DNA from: Rhodospirillaceae bacterium
GTDB taxonomy: Bacteria; Pseudomonadota; Alphaproteobacteria; Rhodospirillales; Rhodospirillaceae
NCBI GenBank assembly: GCA_018666155.1
Contig: JABJAH010000061.1
Location: forward strand, 84,085 to 148,084
Direction: 5' to 3'
Length of the DNA stretch: 64,000 bases
The notes below the pieces were generated by a model. The model did not search any database. It was given only the letters and a program-made list of their open reading frames with translations, and was not told the origin of the DNA. Positions 52,283-61,919 of the stretch are shown here, in pieces; the first letter of the stretch is position 1, and each line of letters begins with the position of its first letter. Made by a program: the position numbers and the translations under genes.

Positions 52283-53131
52283 ATGGTGGACTATGTGCGC
52301 GGTAAAATAAGAGGTGTGGCCGCTATCGCGGTGCTTTTGGCTTTTGCGTTCACCGGTGGCCCCCTACACGCCAAAGAGCACGTTCTGATTATCGGCGGTG
52401 CTGGCAACACTGGTGCCGCCCTCGCCAAGCTGTTGATTGCCCGTGGCGACCAGGTCACAGCCTTCGTGCGGCCCACAACCGACCGTCGCCGACTGGACGG
52501 CGTTCCCGTGGACTACGTTGTCGGTGACGCCATGATTGCAGATGAGGTCGCGGCGGCGCTCGAGGGTAAAAAGTTCACGGTCATTATCGACACGGTGCAA
52601 ATTCTAAACGTCACCGATCAGGTGAGCTACACGCGCCTATACGCGAACTTTGTACCCCTCGCGAAACGTATGGGTGTGAAGCAGTTCCTCATCACCGGCG
52701 GTGGCTGCAGTGACTGGCTCCGCGAAGACTGTCCGCTAAGCCCGCCGCTATTTACCGTGGCCACTAACATGACCATTGCTGAGTACATTCTGCGTGGATC
52801 TGGGGTGCCCTATACCATTTTCCGCATCGGCGCTCTGGTGCCCGGGGGGCCTGCTCCCGACTCTGAACGGCGCACCGGCACGTCTTACCTGACGACCGAC
52901 CTCACCAAGTTCGGGGGCATTTGGCGCGGCGATCTGTACGATCAAATCATCGGGTGCACCGGCGCGGAGCGATGCATCAATAAAATTTTCGTCATTGATG
53001 ATCCGACCATGAAGCCACAACTTGATAATTGGCTGTGCAAGCGCAGCTATGAAACCGACACCATTAATTTCTTTGATCCGCGCTGTGGCGAGATGGCACC
53101 CTTCCCGGTGAAGACTGAAGGAGCAGGGTGA
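52283..53131 (+). CDS. Exported NAD(P)-binding NmrA/SDR-like protein
   Basis: 282 aa from the ATG at 52283. A Sec signal peptide (1-29, ending LHAK) precedes a Rossmann domain with IIGGAGNTGAALAKLL (about 34-49). The NAD(P)-binding fold belongs to the atypical SDR (NmrA-like) group. Export of a nucleotide-binding enzyme is unusual, as the periplasm has little NAD(P); a bound cofactor or a non-enzymatic role is possible. It overlaps the DUF1838 gene by one base. Confidence 0.85.
   Translation: MVDYVRGKIRGVAAIAVLLAFAFTGGPLHAKEHVLIIGGAGNTGAALAKLLIARGDQVTAFVRPTTDRRRLDGVPVDYVVGDAMIADEVAAALEGKKFTVIIDTVQILNVTDQVSYTRLYANFVPLAKRMGVKQFLITGGGCSDWLREDCPLSPPLFTVATNMTIAEYILRGSGVPYTIFRIGALVPGGPAPDSERRTGTSYLTTDLTKFGGIWRGDLYDQIIGCTGAERCINKIFVIDDPTMKPQLDNWLCKRSYETDTINFFDPRCGEMAPFPVKTEGAG
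53118..53123 (+). promoter_or_regulatory. Ribosome-binding site of the DUF1838 gene
   Basis: AAGGAG stands 7 bases before the ATG at 53131 and decides that start over the GTG at 53128. Confidence 0.7.
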
Positions 53132-54057
53132 TGACGGACCTAACGCGTCGTAATGTTCTGGCAACCGCGGGTGCCGTTCCGGCTGCTTTGGCCGCTGGAC
53201 AAGCCCATGCTGAGTCAGCACTGCCGCTTTTGACCTATACGACTCCGGCGGAACATGTCCGCGCCTTTCTCAAGCTTCACGCCAGCCTTGAGATGGAAAC
53301 CGTCTACTACACCTACGTGGGTACGCTAGAGGCGATGATGCCGGGCCATGAGATTGTTAATCTGTGTTCCAGCACCACACTGATTCGCCGCGATGTCGAG
53401 GCTCTCCCTGAAGGTCATCGCATCCGTATTTGGGAGGGCACGGTGTATCACCGTCCTGGTGAAACCGTACCGCTGGAAGAATTTGAAAACCCGTTGAACG
53501 GCCGGATGGTGCGCCCCTTCCATCAGCGCGAAGGTCGTGGTGAAGCCCTGTGGACGGACACCGGTGTGCAATTTCGCCGTCATGATGGCACTTGGGTCTC
53601 GCGCAATGGCCCTGACAATCCATTTTCTCTTGAATGGCACCAGGCGGGCGAGCGCATATGGATGTCGCGTTATTCCTCCGGCATTTACGCCAAGCACCCG
53701 CTGAACGCTGAAGACTGGCCGCTGGAGTTTGCCGGTCCCGATCTCCTCTATTCCGAGAAGACCACCAACAACGGTTTGATCCGTGAAATGGCCGATCCTG
53801 CCGTCGTTAATGCGTCCTCGACGTATTCCATGAGTGTCGGGATGTTGTGGTGGCCCTGGCTGCTGATGGGCCAAACCCCGGGCCACTTGGTGTGGAACAC
53901 CAACGGCACGAAGCTGTCCTCGCTGGATACGATTCCCAATGCGACCCGTCAGATGATTGAGTCCGTTCACCCCTACCTGTTTGAATCCGGCGCGCCGTGG
54001 GATGGTCGATATAGCCTGTGGACGGACTATCCGAATATGCGCACACCGGCGACGTGA
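53131..54057 (+). CDS. DUF1838 family protein
   Basis: 308 aa from the ATG at 53131. The N-terminus has TRRNVLATAGAVPAALAAG, a twin-arginine-like export signal, followed by a DUF1838 domain over most of the length (KLHASLEMETVYYTYVGTLEAM, WMSRYSSGIYAKHP and MGQTPGHLVWNTNG). DUF1838 has no established activity; relatives occur in steroid and aromatic degradation islands, which I recall but cannot verify. Coupled to the NmrA-like gene, both exported, so they may act together in the periplasm. Confidence 0.82.
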   Translation: MTDLTRRNVLATAGAVPAALAAGQAHAESALPLLTYTTPAEHVRAFLKLHASLEMETVYYTYVGTLEAMMPGHEIVNLCSSTTLIRRDVEALPEGHRIRIWEGTVYHRPGETVPLEEFENPLNGRMVRPFHQREGRGEALWTDTGVQFRRHDGTWVSRNGPDNPFSLEWHQAGERIWMSRYSSGIYAKHPLNAEDWPLEFAGPDLLYSEKTTNNGLIREMADPAVVNASSTYSMSVGMLWWPWLLMGQTPGHLVWNTNGTKLSSLDTIPNATRQMIESVHPYLFESGAPWDGRYSLWTDYPNMRTPAT

Positions 54058-54232
54058 GGGTGCAGGGGCGGTCTTTTGATTCAACGTCTAGGCGCGGGTC
54101 GCTCACCCATACTCGTTTATAAATTTTACAAGGCCTTGATTCAGCACCATATTATTCTCAAAACCGGGTGGTGCATGGGCTCGTTCCTCACATATTCGCG
54201 TTTTCTTTTAGAAAGTGCTTTAGGCTCCACTC

Positions 54233-55033
54233 ATGTTCTTGCCCATCCGTGACGACAATCCGCACAACACCACACCCGTCGTAACCTGGGGTCTCATCGG
54301 CCTCTGTGTCGCCGTGTTCTTTTTGCAAATCGGATTGAGCGATGACGAGGCGAAGATCGCGATCTACTCGTTCGGCATCATTCCTGCGGACTTATTTGGC
54401 TCGGTAGAATTGAACCCGATTATTACACCTCTGCCTGCTTGGATGACGATTTTTACCTCAATGTTTTTGCACGGCGGCTGGCTCCATCTTGGCGGCAACA
54501 TGCTCTACCTATGGATCTTCGGCGATAACGTTGAAGCGTCTATGGGGCACGTCCGCTTCCTGTTGTTCTATCTCGCTTGTGGTCTCGTTGCCGCGTTGGC
54601 CCAAAGCATCGGCGCGCCGGAGTCGACTGTGCCCATGGTCGGCGCTTCTGGAGCCGTGGCCGGTGTGCTCGGCGCGTATCTGATTTTGCATCCGCGCGCC
54701 AACATCAAAGTTTTTATGTGGCTGATCATTTTCATTACGGTGATCAATGTCCCGGCGTGGATCGTGCTCGGCTTCTGGTTCCTCGGCCAATTGATCAGTC
54801 AGGCGGGCGCCAACACCGGCGAACCGGGCGTCGCATTCCTCGCTCACATCGGCGGATTCATCGCCGGCGTTGTACTGATTTTCAAAATGCGAAAACCGGG
54901 CGTACCATTATTTGGCAAGCGTGCGTCTCGCGCTTTTGCGGTCGAGACTCGCCGGGCTGCGTCGCGCCGTCGTGGCGGGAGTGTGCCATCTTCGGGGTCC
55001 GACAGCTCCGATTCGAACGGCCCTTGGGGCTGA
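54233..55033 (+). CDS. Rhomboid family intramembrane serine protease
   Basis: 266 aa, about six membrane helices. The catalytic dyad is S139 in VGASGAVAGV and H205 in AHIGGF; the oxyanion-type residues H80, H85 and N89 in FLHGGWLHLGGN are present. The C-terminal 45 residues are basic and serine-rich. Rhomboids cut transmembrane proteins. The gene begins the block of small membrane proteins that ends at the xerC fragment. The preceding 175 bases hold no gene. Confidence 0.95.
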   Translation: MFLPIRDDNPHNTTPVVTWGLIGLCVAVFFLQIGLSDDEAKIAIYSFGIIPADLFGSVELNPIITPLPAWMTIFTSMFLHGGWLHLGGNMLYLWIFGDNVEASMGHVRFLLFYLACGLVAALAQSIGAPESTVPMVGASGAVAGVLGAYLILHPRANIKVFMWLIIFITVINVPAWIVLGFWFLGQLISQAGANTGEPGVAFLAHIGGFIAGVVLIFKMRKPGVPLFGKRASRAFAVETRRAASRRRGGSVPSSGSDSSDSNGPWG

Positions 55034-55050
55034 TGGCGCAGGGTTAGAGC

Positions 55051-55455
55051 GTGCCTGAAATAGAAACAGTTCCGCCAGATCCCCGCACGGTCCAGCTGGT
55101 TTATGTGCTGTATTTGTTGAGCCTCTTTTTCGGCCCGATCGTTTTGGCCGGTCTCGCCATTGCCTATGGTCAGAAGAGCAACGTGCCCGCGCTCGTTAAA
55201 GATCATTACAGATTCCAAATCCGTTCGGCTTGGATCTATATGCTGTTTGGCGTGCTCATTGTTTTGCCCGCTTTATTTGTGCTCGGTTTAGCTGCCATGG
55301 GAATGGCATCGCCCGGTGGGCTTGTCCTTTGGCTCTGTGGCTTTGCCGTGTTTGATGTCTTGGCCTGGTGGATCATCCGCAACATCCGCGGACTTATACT
55401 CGCGGCAAAAGGCAAACCAATTCCCGATCCAAAGAGCTGGGCCTTCGGTGGGTGA
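55051..55455 (+). CDS. Small membrane protein, DUF4870-like, copy 1
   Basis: 134 aa from a GTG at 55051. Three or four hydrophobic segments (about residues 15-40, 60-85, 88-110) flank a conserved SNVPALVKDHYRFQIRSAWIY core. Resembles DUF4870-type proteins; function unknown. Follows the rhomboid gene by 17 bases. Confidence 0.75.
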   Translation: MPEIETVPPDPRTVQLVYVLYLLSLFFGPIVLAGLAIAYGQKSNVPALVKDHYRFQIRSAWIYMLFGVLIVLPALFVLGLAAMGMASPGGLVLWLCGFAVFDVLAWWIIRNIRGLILAAKGKPIPDPKSWAFGG

Positions 55456-55530
55456 TGGGCGTCGTCGAGGTGTTGTAAGGTATTATAATCGCGTTGCAGC
55501 TGCGTTAGGGTTCCACCTTAAGTGAGCAAC

Positions 55531-55536
55531 AGGAGG
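55531..55536 (+). promoter_or_regulatory. Ribosome-binding site of small membrane protein copy 2
   Basis: AGGAGG six bases before the ATG at 55543 selects that start over a GTG at 55522. Confidence 0.75.
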
Positions 55537-55542
55537 CCGGTT

Positions 55543-55932
55543 ATGGCCGAAACGACACAAGAAGCTGGCGAGACAGCAGACCCGCGATTAGCAAAATTGG
55601 TCTACATGCTATTGTTGTTTGGCCTCATTGTTAGCCCCTTAGCAGTTATTGGTTTGATTATTGCCTACGTTCAAAATGACACGGGACCAGCATGGCTGAA
55701 CAGTCACTACCGCTTTCAAATTAGGACGTTCTGGCTAGGGTTCATGTTTGTTGTTTTCCTGATTTCCATGTCTGGAGTTCTCGCAGAGATAACGATCCTT
55801 GCCACTTTCTTCTCGTTAGTGCTTGGTCTATGTCTTTTGGTCTGGTGGCTTGCGAGATGTATCAAAGGCTACAAACGCGCGAGCCGTCGGTTACGCCTGG
55901 ATCGACCCGAAGCGTTAGGGTTTGGAAGTTAG
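55543..55932 (+). CDS. Small membrane protein, DUF4870-like, copy 2
   Basis: 129 aa from the ATG at 55543. Paralogue of the previous gene in its central region (the HYRFQIR core is shared), with three membrane segments (about 18-45, 63-85, 88-110). The basic C-terminal end has RRLRLDRP. Ends two bases before the leftward xerC fragment. Function unknown. Confidence 0.75.
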   Translation: MAETTQEAGETADPRLAKLVYMLLLFGLIVSPLAVIGLIIAYVQNDTGPAWLNSHYRFQIRTFWLGFMFVVFLISMSGVLAEITILATFFSLVLGLCLLVWWLARCIKGYKRASRRLRLDRPEALGFGS

Positions 55933-55934
55933 GG

Positions 55935-56103
55935 CTAATCTATTTTCTGGCATCTCGGACGCGCGTCGTCATACACCGTCCGCAGCTTCTCTTCGTCGAC
56001 GGCGGTGTAGCGTTGTGTCGTCGACAACGAGGCATGCCCCAGCAGCTCTTGAATTGTTCTTAGATCACCCCTTTTTTTGGCCAACAAGCGTGTGGCGAAG
56101 CTG
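55935..56103 (-). pseudogene. Diverged second copy of the xerC 3' end (fragment)
   Basis: This stretch encodes SFATRLLAK, then [18 protein letters not shown] and the rest of the last 55 or so residues of XerC, nearly the same protein as the true xerC end at 57271-57443 but with many synonymous base differences. A one-residue insertion (KKR for KG) keeps the frame. The catalytic histidine and tyrosine are present, but the arginine, the HxxR box and all upstream parts are missing. The homology stops at 56103; beyond it lie the phytanoyl-CoA dioxygenase-like gene and a palindrome. It cannot make a working recombinase by itself. Confidence 0.85.
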
Positions 56104-56111
56104 GGCGTTCG

Positions 56112-56125
56112 GTGGTTCGAACCAC
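56112..56125. repeat. 14-base perfect palindrome at xerC-fragment/PhyH junction
   Basis: GTGGTTCGAACCAC reads the same on both strands. It lies in the 25 bases between the end of the xerC fragment homology (56103) and the stop of the dioxygenase gene (56129). It could be a site left by recombination, a protein-binding site, or a hairpin ending the dioxygenase transcript. Confidence 0.55.
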
Positions 56126-56128
56126 GGT

Positions 56129-57274
56129 CTATTGAGCGCGGGCACCTGCCGTGATCTGCCGGATGATGTGTTGTTGGGCGTAGCCCACGGCTTGCTTCCA
56201 ACTGGATAGGTCTAGCGCCTCAAATACGGTCCGATCAAAAAGTGCATGGTGTGTAGAGTATTCCCGATGCCGTTTGACCAGACTTCTGATTGTTTCAGCA
56301 TCGCCACCATTTTTGAGCTTTTCGATCTGAACACTGAGGCTGACGATCAGGCCGTCTTCGCGCAGTTGTGCGCCGCTGCCGGTGATCAGACTTTCTGTCG
56401 CGGGGTCGTCTGACCTGCCCAGGCCGAACGGAATCAGTCTCTTCTCCTTAGTGGTCTGGGTGTAGAACTTTATGTAGAGGTCGACCTGCTCACACACGGC
56501 GCCGTAGTCAAAAAACACGGCATTGCGCGGCCCCGGCGCCGGTAGAAATTGTGTTGGGTCGTCTCTTGTCAGCGCCGCTTCCTCCCGCGGATGCAGACAG
56601 TGCTTGGGATTGTTTTTCAAGCGCTTGGCGCCTGCGCCATGAATCAAAGCGATATTCCAAATCACCAAGTCGCCGGGTCGGGTGGGAACAATGTCAATGA
56701 ACTCTTCTGGCTTAGCGTCGGGATTTGATGGCGGTGGAATGCGAATGGAACTGAATTCATCCTGTGCCGATGTGTCGTAATCCGTCGTCCACAGGTGTGA
56801 TCCTGGCGCCACCCGAACACCGCCACTGCTGTTGGTATAGTCCTGCATATAGATGGCAAAGCGATAAGCCGGAAAAGGTTCTTCGGTATTACGCTCGGCG
56901 TTGCCATGAACATTCTGAGGATTGCCCGCGGCGTCGGAGTGCAGGGCGGTATACGGCGTGTTGGTGAGGGGCCCGATCTCCGCTTCGTAATTGATTGAGC
57001 CGTTGGTGTAGTAAACAAGGTCGTCACCCAGCAACATCTTGGCGACGTCGCAAATACGAGGATGCACCAGCAACCAGTTGAGAGAGGGGCAACTCAACGG
57101 GTCGGGCCGCATTGAACCGAACCTCTGATCTGTCTCAACAAGTCCGTCCTGAATGCGCTGCATTTCGTTTGCATCAAAGAATCCTTTGATGAGGCACACG
57201 CCATTCCGTCTGCAAACTTCGGCTACCGTATCTGGATTGAAGGTTTCAACCGTATAAGATTCGCTGGCTATCAT
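56129..57274 (-). CDS. Phytanoyl-CoA dioxygenase (PhyH) family protein
   Basis: 381 aa. The Fe(II) ligands of the PhyH family are H112, D114 (LHSD) and H212 (NIALIHGAG), with R218 downstream for 2-oxoglutarate. It likely hydroxylates a fatty-acyl-CoA or another lipid-like or small molecule using 2-oxoglutarate and oxygen. Its ATG overlaps the stop of the xerC gene (ATGA), so it is translated coupled to a housekeeping gene. It is bounded on the other side by a second xerC 3' end, a sign of acquisition. Confidence 0.93.
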   Translation of the reverse strand: MIASESYTVETFNPDTVAEVCRRNGVCLIKGFFDANEMQRIQDGLVETDQRFGSMRPDPLSCPSLNWLLVHPRICDVAKMLLGDDLVYYTNGSINYEAEIGPLTNTPYTALHSDAAGNPQNVHGNAERNTEEPFPAYRFAIYMQDYTNSSGGVRVAPGSHLWTTDYDTSAQDEFSSIRIPPPSNPDAKPEEFIDIVPTRPGDLVIWNIALIHGAGAKRLKNNPKHCLHPREEAALTRDDPTQFLPAPGPRNAVFFDYGAVCEQVDLYIKFYTQTTKEKRLIPFGLGRSDDPATESLITGSGAQLREDGLIVSLSVQIEKLKNGGDAETIRSLVKRHREYSTHHALFDRTVFEALDLSSWKQAVGYAQQHIIRQITAGARAQ

Positions 57275-58239
57275 TGTGCATCGTCCCGAGCGCGCGGGTG
57301 GGCATCCTCATAAACTGTACGCAACTTCTCTTCGTCGACGGCTGTGTAGCGTTGGGTGGTTGAGAGGGAAGCGTGTCCCAGCAGTTCTTGAATCGTACGG
57401 AGGTCACCGCCTTTCGCCAATAAATGTGTCGCGAAGCTGTGCCGAAAGGCATGAGGCGTGGCGCTGTCACTGAGGCCGAGGAGGGCGCGGATTTTGCGCA
57501 CTTGCCGTTGCACGACTCCGGCATTGAGCCGTGCACCGCGGCTGCCGACAAACAACGGGTTGTCGACGGTGATTGCGTGAGGGCAGCTGTCTCGGTAGGA
57601 ACGGATCGCATCCGATACGATGGGCAAGACAGGAACGATACGCTCTTTGTTGCCCTTGCCGACGACCCGCAAGGTGCCGTCTTTGTTTTTATCGGCCCCC
57701 ATATCGCCGCCATTGAGTTGGAGGGCTTCGCTGATGCGCAAGCCGCAACCGTAGAGCAGCAGCATGATTGCCATGTCACGCTTGGCCAGCCAGGGCTCGT
57801 CTTGCATTTCTCCGGCGGCTTTGACCGCGGCCAAGGCATCATCAGGCGTCAGGGCTTTGGGAATACTGATTGGCGTCTTCGGGGTGCGCACTGAGTCGAT
57901 GGCGGGATTGTGTACGGTGCCAGCACGATCGAGAAAGCGAAAGAAATTGCGCAACGTACTCATAGACCGGGCGATGGACGTGCGCGCCAAACCTTCCGCG
58001 GATCGCCGAGCTAGGTAACTGCGGAAATCTGCTGGTGTCAGGTCTTGTAGATCTTTCAGTGCCGGCTCGCCGCCAAGATGGTCGCTGAGGAAGGTAAAGA
58101 AGGCTGCAAGATCACGGCGATAGGCGTCGGCTGTATGCACACTCGCGCGGCGTTCACTTTCGAGCCACCGATTCCAGTCGGCAATGGCGTCCGTCACGTC
58201 CTGCGCGACGGTAAAGTTGATCAGCCCTGCGCCGGCCAC
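57271..58239 (-). CDS. xerC: Tyrosine recombinase XerC
   Basis: 322 aa. The SAM-like N-terminal DNA-binding domain (about 15-105) and catalytic domain (about 125-310) are intact: R168 (CGLRISE), K195, H263 and R266 (TPHAFRHSF), H289 (LLGHAS), and nucleophile Y298 (TTQRYT). XerC and XerD resolve chromosome dimers at dif. Its 19-base overlap with the DUF484 gene upstream is typical, and the stop overlaps the PhyH-like gene. No dif site is recognisable in the window. Confidence 0.95.
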   Translation of the reverse strand: MAGAGLINFTVAQDVTDAIADWNRWLESERRASVHTADAYRRDLAAFFTFLSDHLGGEPALKDLQDLTPADFRSYLARRSAEGLARTSIARSMSTLRNFFRFLDRAGTVHNPAIDSVRTPKTPISIPKALTPDDALAAVKAAGEMQDEPWLAKRDMAIMLLLYGCGLRISEALQLNGGDMGADKNKDGTLRVVGKGNKERIVPVLPIVSDAIRSYRDSCPHAITVDNPLFVGSRGARLNAGVVQRQVRKIRALLGLSDSATPHAFRHSFATHLLAKGGDLRTIQELLGHASLSTTQRYTAVDEEKLRTVYEDAHPRARDDAQ

Positions 58240-58949
58240 CAGCGCGCCACAGCGTAGCGCACGACTTCAGCCAAGAAGCCGAGCAACTCCGTTCCTTGAT
58301 CTTCCGAGAAATAGCCTTCGTCTCTGCTGCCAACGGCGAAGACACCGACCGGCATTGTCCCGCTGGGCGCGAGGCGTACTAGGGCGTCGGAGGTGACGAG
58401 GCCTTCTGCCGCGCCATACAGCGCTGTCCCGCCATCGGCTTTGGTGCGCAGTCGGGTCGGCGCATCGGTTCCAATCAACATGTCGATGGTGCCGGGTGTT
58501 AGAAGGCGCAAGGCCGAGTCCGCCCCCTCTGGCAACATGGCGTTGTCTTGGGGGCTCACTTCAATACCGATCGCGGCTGCATCGACGCCCAGAAACAGAG
58601 GAATGTCTTCTGTCAGCACACGACTTAAGTCCGTAAAGTCTTTGGCGTTGAGAACAGCAAGCGCGCAGTCGTGAGTTTTTTCCAGAATCGACATGTTGTC
58701 GCGAGTTGTAGTCACCAAGTGTTTGGTCGACGTTTTCAGTTCATCAACTTGGCGGCGCAAACGCTGCACAACGAAGCGCTGCATGTCGACGACCGTTTCA
58801 GAATCAAAACGCCGGTCTGGTGCGATCTCGGCCAACAGCTTCGGGTTGTCTAACAGGAGTTTTGGATGGGCCGTGAGATACTGCAGGACCTCAAGCTCGG
58901 TCGGCCCGGCTTTCTCAGGTGCTGCCGTATCTGATGTCTTATCCGTCAC
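58221..58949 (-). CDS. DUF484 family protein
   Basis: 242 aa. DUF484 proteins have a coiled-coil N-terminus (about 20-90: EVLQYLTAHPKLLL and VVQRLRRQVDEL) and a GAF-like C-terminal domain (about 105-235). They usually lie next to xerC, as here, sharing overlapping reading frames. The function is unknown. Four-base gap to the transaldolase gene upstream. Confidence 0.92.
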   Translation of the reverse strand: MTDKTSDTAAPEKAGPTELEVLQYLTAHPKLLLDNPKLLAEIAPDRRFDSETVVDMQRFVVQRLRRQVDELKTSTKHLVTTTRDNMSILEKTHDCALAVLNAKDFTDLSRVLTEDIPLFLGVDAAAIGIEVSPQDNAMLPEGADSALRLLTPGTIDMLIGTDAPTRLRTKADGGTALYGAAEGLVTSDALVRLAPSGTMPVGVFAVGSRDEGYFSEDQGTELLGFLAEVVRYAVARWWPAQG

Positions 58950-58952
58950 AGA

Positions 58953-59612
58953 TCAGCTGTCCAAAATCGATTGGCCGGATTTGGCCCAGTCCGCAAGAAA
59001 CGCTTCGAGGCCTTTTTCGGTCAGCGGGTGTTTATACAACTGGCGCAACGTCTTCGGCGGCATGGTGGCGACATGTGCGCCCATGCGTGCTGCCTCTAGA
59101 ATGTGCATCGGGTGGCGGATCGAGGCGACCAGCACTTCCGTCGCGAAACCGTAGTTGGCGTAAATTTCACAGATGTCGTCGATCAAGCTCATGCCGTCTA
59201 TGGCGATGTCGTCCAGTCGTCCGACAAATGGCGAAATAAACGCGGCACCTGCTTTGGCAGCGAGCAATGCCTGAGTGGCGGAGAAACATAAGGTCACGTT
59301 GACCATGACACCGTCGTCGGACAAGGCTTTGCAGCATTTGAGGCCGTCTGGAATCAACGGCACTTTAATCGCCACATTGGGGGCGATTTTTCTCAGCACA
59401 GCGGCTTCTTTCATCATGGTTTCAAAGTCGGTGGCGGTGACCTCGGCGCTAACCGGACCGTCAACCACGGCGCAGATTTCGGCAATCAGATCGAGGAAGG
59501 ATTTTCCTGACGCTGCCGCCAGAGACGGGTTAGTGGTGACTCCGTCGACCATACCGGTCGAGGCTAAGTCTTTGATTTCTTCTACGTCGGCCGTGTCGAT
59601 AAAAAATTTCAT
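58953..59612 (-). CDS. Transaldolase/fructose-6-phosphate aldolase (FSA/TalC type)
   Basis: 219 aa from the ATG at 59612 (frame open from 59684). The short TIM-barrel form of transaldolase, starting [10 protein letters not shown] with the Schiff-base lysine K83 in [11 protein letters not shown]. Forms sedoheptulose or fructose-phosphate interconversions in the pentose phosphate pathway. It heads the leftward operon with DUF484, xerC and the PhyH-like gene, divergent from priA with 63 bases between. Confidence 0.94.
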   Translation of the reverse strand: MKFFIDTADVEEIKDLASTGMVDGVTTNPSLAAASGKSFLDLIAEICAVVDGPVSAEVTATDFETMMKEAAVLRKIAPNVAIKVPLIPDGLKCCKALSDDGVMVNVTLCFSATQALLAAKAGAAFISPFVGRLDDIAIDGMSLIDDICEIYANYGFATEVLVASIRHPMHILEAARMGAHVATMPPKTLRQLYKHPLTEKGLEAFLADWAKSGQSILDS

Positions 59613-59675
59613 AGCGGTTCCTGAAACGATCCCTCTGTCTCGAAATGTGGTTCGGTATGATATGACCAGGACACC

Positions 59676-61919
59676 ATGATCCAATCAAGTGCTCCCTCGG
59701 GTCCGAACCCTGTGCCAACGGATATACCAGTCTCATTCGGTCCTGGCGACCGTGTGGCGGTGTTGTTGCCCTTGCCGGTGGAGGGCGCCTACGACTACCG
59801 CGTGCCTGAGGACGTTTCGCTCGCCGTCGGCGATCTCGTCGAAGTGCCTCTGGGTCGGCGGTTTGACATCGGTGTCGTGTGGGGTCCCGGCGATGGGGAT
59901 ATCGATCCGGCCAAGCTAAAGGATGTCGCCCACCGCCTGGACCTGCCGCACCTACCGCGTGCCCTTTTGTCGTTCATCGATTGGGTGGCCGACTACACCA
60001 TTCAGCCCAAAGGGGTTGTCCTGCGCATGGCGCTGCGATCTTCCCGCGGGATCAAGCCCCAAGTTCCCGAGACGCATTTGGTTCAGGCGAAGGGCCTGCC
60101 AGCCGGATTCAAACTGACAGACGCGCGCCGCAAAGTTTTGACCGCCCTCGGCGACCAGACGTTTGTCGGTGCAGCGTTGCTGGCGAAAGCCGCAGGAGTC
60201 AGTACATCAGTGGTGAAGGGGCTGGTCGATGCCGGTGCGATCAACGCGGTCCTGGCGCCGCCGCCACCGCTGTTCTCGCCACCCGATCCCAATCATCCCG
60301 GGTTGACGTTAGAGCCGGACCAGCGAGCCGCGGCCGACGATCTAGCGGCCGCTGTCGGGCATGGGTTTTCAGTATCTCTGTTGGAGGGCGTCACCGGCTC
60401 GGGCAAGACCGAGGTCTACTTCGAGCCCGTCGCCGCCGCGTTGAAAATGAAGCGCCAGGTTCTTGTCCTGGTGCCCGAGATATCCCTGACAACACAATGG
60501 TTGGATCGCTTCCGGGCCCGGTTCGGCGTTGATCCTGCGGTGTGGCATTCCGATGTCACCGGAAAGGTCCGCCGGGAAACCTGGCGGGCGGTTGCGACCG
60601 GTGATGCGTCCGTAGTTGTCGGCGCCCGGTCGGCACTGTTCTTGCCGTTCACAGACCTTGGTTTAATCGTCGTTGATGAAGAGCATGACGTCGGGTTCAA
60701 ACAGGAAGAGGGGGTGATTTATCACGCCCGGGATATGGCCGTCGTCCGTGCGCGGGAAGGCGACATCCCTATTATTTTGGCGTCTGCCACACCTTCGCTG
60801 GAATCGTTGCTCAACGCCCAGTCTGAGCGCTATCGCCATGTCCGCCTCGAGGAGCGAGTCGGTGGTGCGGTCATGCCGGAGGTCGATCTCATCAATATGG
60901 TGCGTACGCCACCTCAGAAAGGAGAGTGGGGCCGCTCTTGGTTGGCTCCGCCGCTGGTCGAGGCGGTTACGGAGACCCTGGCTGCGGGTGAGCAGACGCT
61001 CCTCTTTCTCAATCGGCGAGGTTATGCGCCGCTGACTCTCTGCTCCACCTGCGGTCATCGCCTCCATTGCCCCAGTTGCACTGCGTGGCTGGTCGAGCAC
61101 CGGGTGGCGAAACGCTTGCAGTGTCATCATTGCGGCTTTGTCGCGCCTCGCCCCGAAGCCTGCCCATCTTGTAGTAAAGCAGACAGCTTCGTCCCCTGCG
61201 GGCCTGGGATTGAACGGGTCGCCGAGGAAGCCGCTGCGCGCTGGCCGGAGGCTCGGGTGGTCGCGGTCGCCAGCGATACCCTTGAGCGTCCCTCAGCCAT
61301 GGCAGCGCTGGTCGAGGCCGTCGAGCGCCATCAGATTGATATCATCGTCGGGACCCAGGTTCTGGCCAAAGGCCATCACTTTCCTGGGCTCACACTTGTC
61401 GGTGTTGTGGACGCTGACCTGGGCTTGTCGAGCTGGGATCTGCGCGCCGGGGAGCGAACCCATCAGTTGCTCAATCAAGTGTCGGGTCGCGCTGGGCGCG
61501 CCAGCAAACCTGGGCGTGTTTTCCTGCAAACCCATGATCCCAAACACCCGGTGCTTCAGGCCCTAAAAACGGCCGATGCTGACGCCTTTCTCGAGGCCGA
61601 AACCGATGGCCGCCGCAGCCTCGGCATGCCGCCCTTTGGTCGTCTGGTCGCGCTGATCCTCTCGGGCATGAGAGAAGATGCGGTCAGGCAGGCAGGACAG
61701 CAGCTCGCGCGGGCCGTCCCGGCGGCTGCAGATATTGAGGTTCTTGGCCCAGCGCCTGCCTTTATGGCTCTCCTGCGCGGCCGGCATCGCCACCGTTTCT
61801 TGATCAAAGGGCCTCGCAATCGGCTCTTGCAGCCCTTCGTTCGGGCCTGGCTGGGATCCGTAAAGCTGCCCTCGTCGGTGCGAATTCAGGTCGATGTAGA
61901 CCCCTATAGTTTCTATTAG
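59676..61919 (+). CDS. priA: Primosomal protein N' (PriA helicase)
   Basis: 747 aa. The 3'-end-binding domain leads (about 20-125), then the superfamily 2 helicase core with Walker A GVTGSGKT at 238-245 and Walker B VDEEHD near 329, and the zinc-binding cysteine array ([13 protein letters not shown]... and CHHCG, CPSC). PriA restarts replication forks. Placed divergent to the transaldolase operon and upstream of the atp genes, an order commonly seen in alphaproteobacteria. Confidence 0.96.
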   Translation: MIQSSAPSGPNPVPTDIPVSFGPGDRVAVLLPLPVEGAYDYRVPEDVSLAVGDLVEVPLGRRFDIGVVWGPGDGDIDPAKLKDVAHRLDLPHLPRALLSFIDWVADYTIQPKGVVLRMALRSSRGIKPQVPETHLVQAKGLPAGFKLTDARRKVLTALGDQTFVGAALLAKAAGVSTSVVKGLVDAGAINAVLAPPPPLFSPPDPNHPGLTLEPDQRAAADDLAAAVGHGFSVSLLEGVTGSGKTEVYFEPVAAALKMKRQVLVLVPEISLTTQWLDRFRARFGVDPAVWHSDVTGKVRRETWRAVATGDASVVVGARSALFLPFTDLGLIVVDEEHDVGFKQEEGVIYHARDMAVVRAREGDIPIILASATPSLESLLNAQSERYRHVRLEERVGGAVMPEVDLINMVRTPPQKGEWGRSWLAPPLVEAVTETLAAGEQTLLFLNRRGYAPLTLCSTCGHRLHCPSCTAWLVEHRVAKRLQCHHCGFVAPRPEACPSCSKADSFVPCGPGIERVAEEAAARWPEARVVAVASDTLERPSAMAALVEAVERHQIDIIVGTQVLAKGHHFPGLTLVGVVDADLGLSSWDLRAGERTHQLLNQVSGRAGRASKPGRVFLQTHDPKHPVLQALKTADADAFLEAETDGRRSLGMPPFGRLVALILSGMREDAVRQAGQQLARAVPAAADIEVLGPAPAFMALLRGRHRHRFLIKGPRNRLLQPFVRAWLGSVKLPSSVRIQVDVDPYSFY

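Noticed and set aside
54058..54232. A terminator or small gene in the gap before the rhomboid gene
   Set aside because: No hairpin with a T run and no reading frame of note was found.
56104..56130. tRNA T-arm (GGTTCGAACC)
   Set aside because: The flanking bases do not complete a T-stem or cloverleaf; the site is simply a palindrome.
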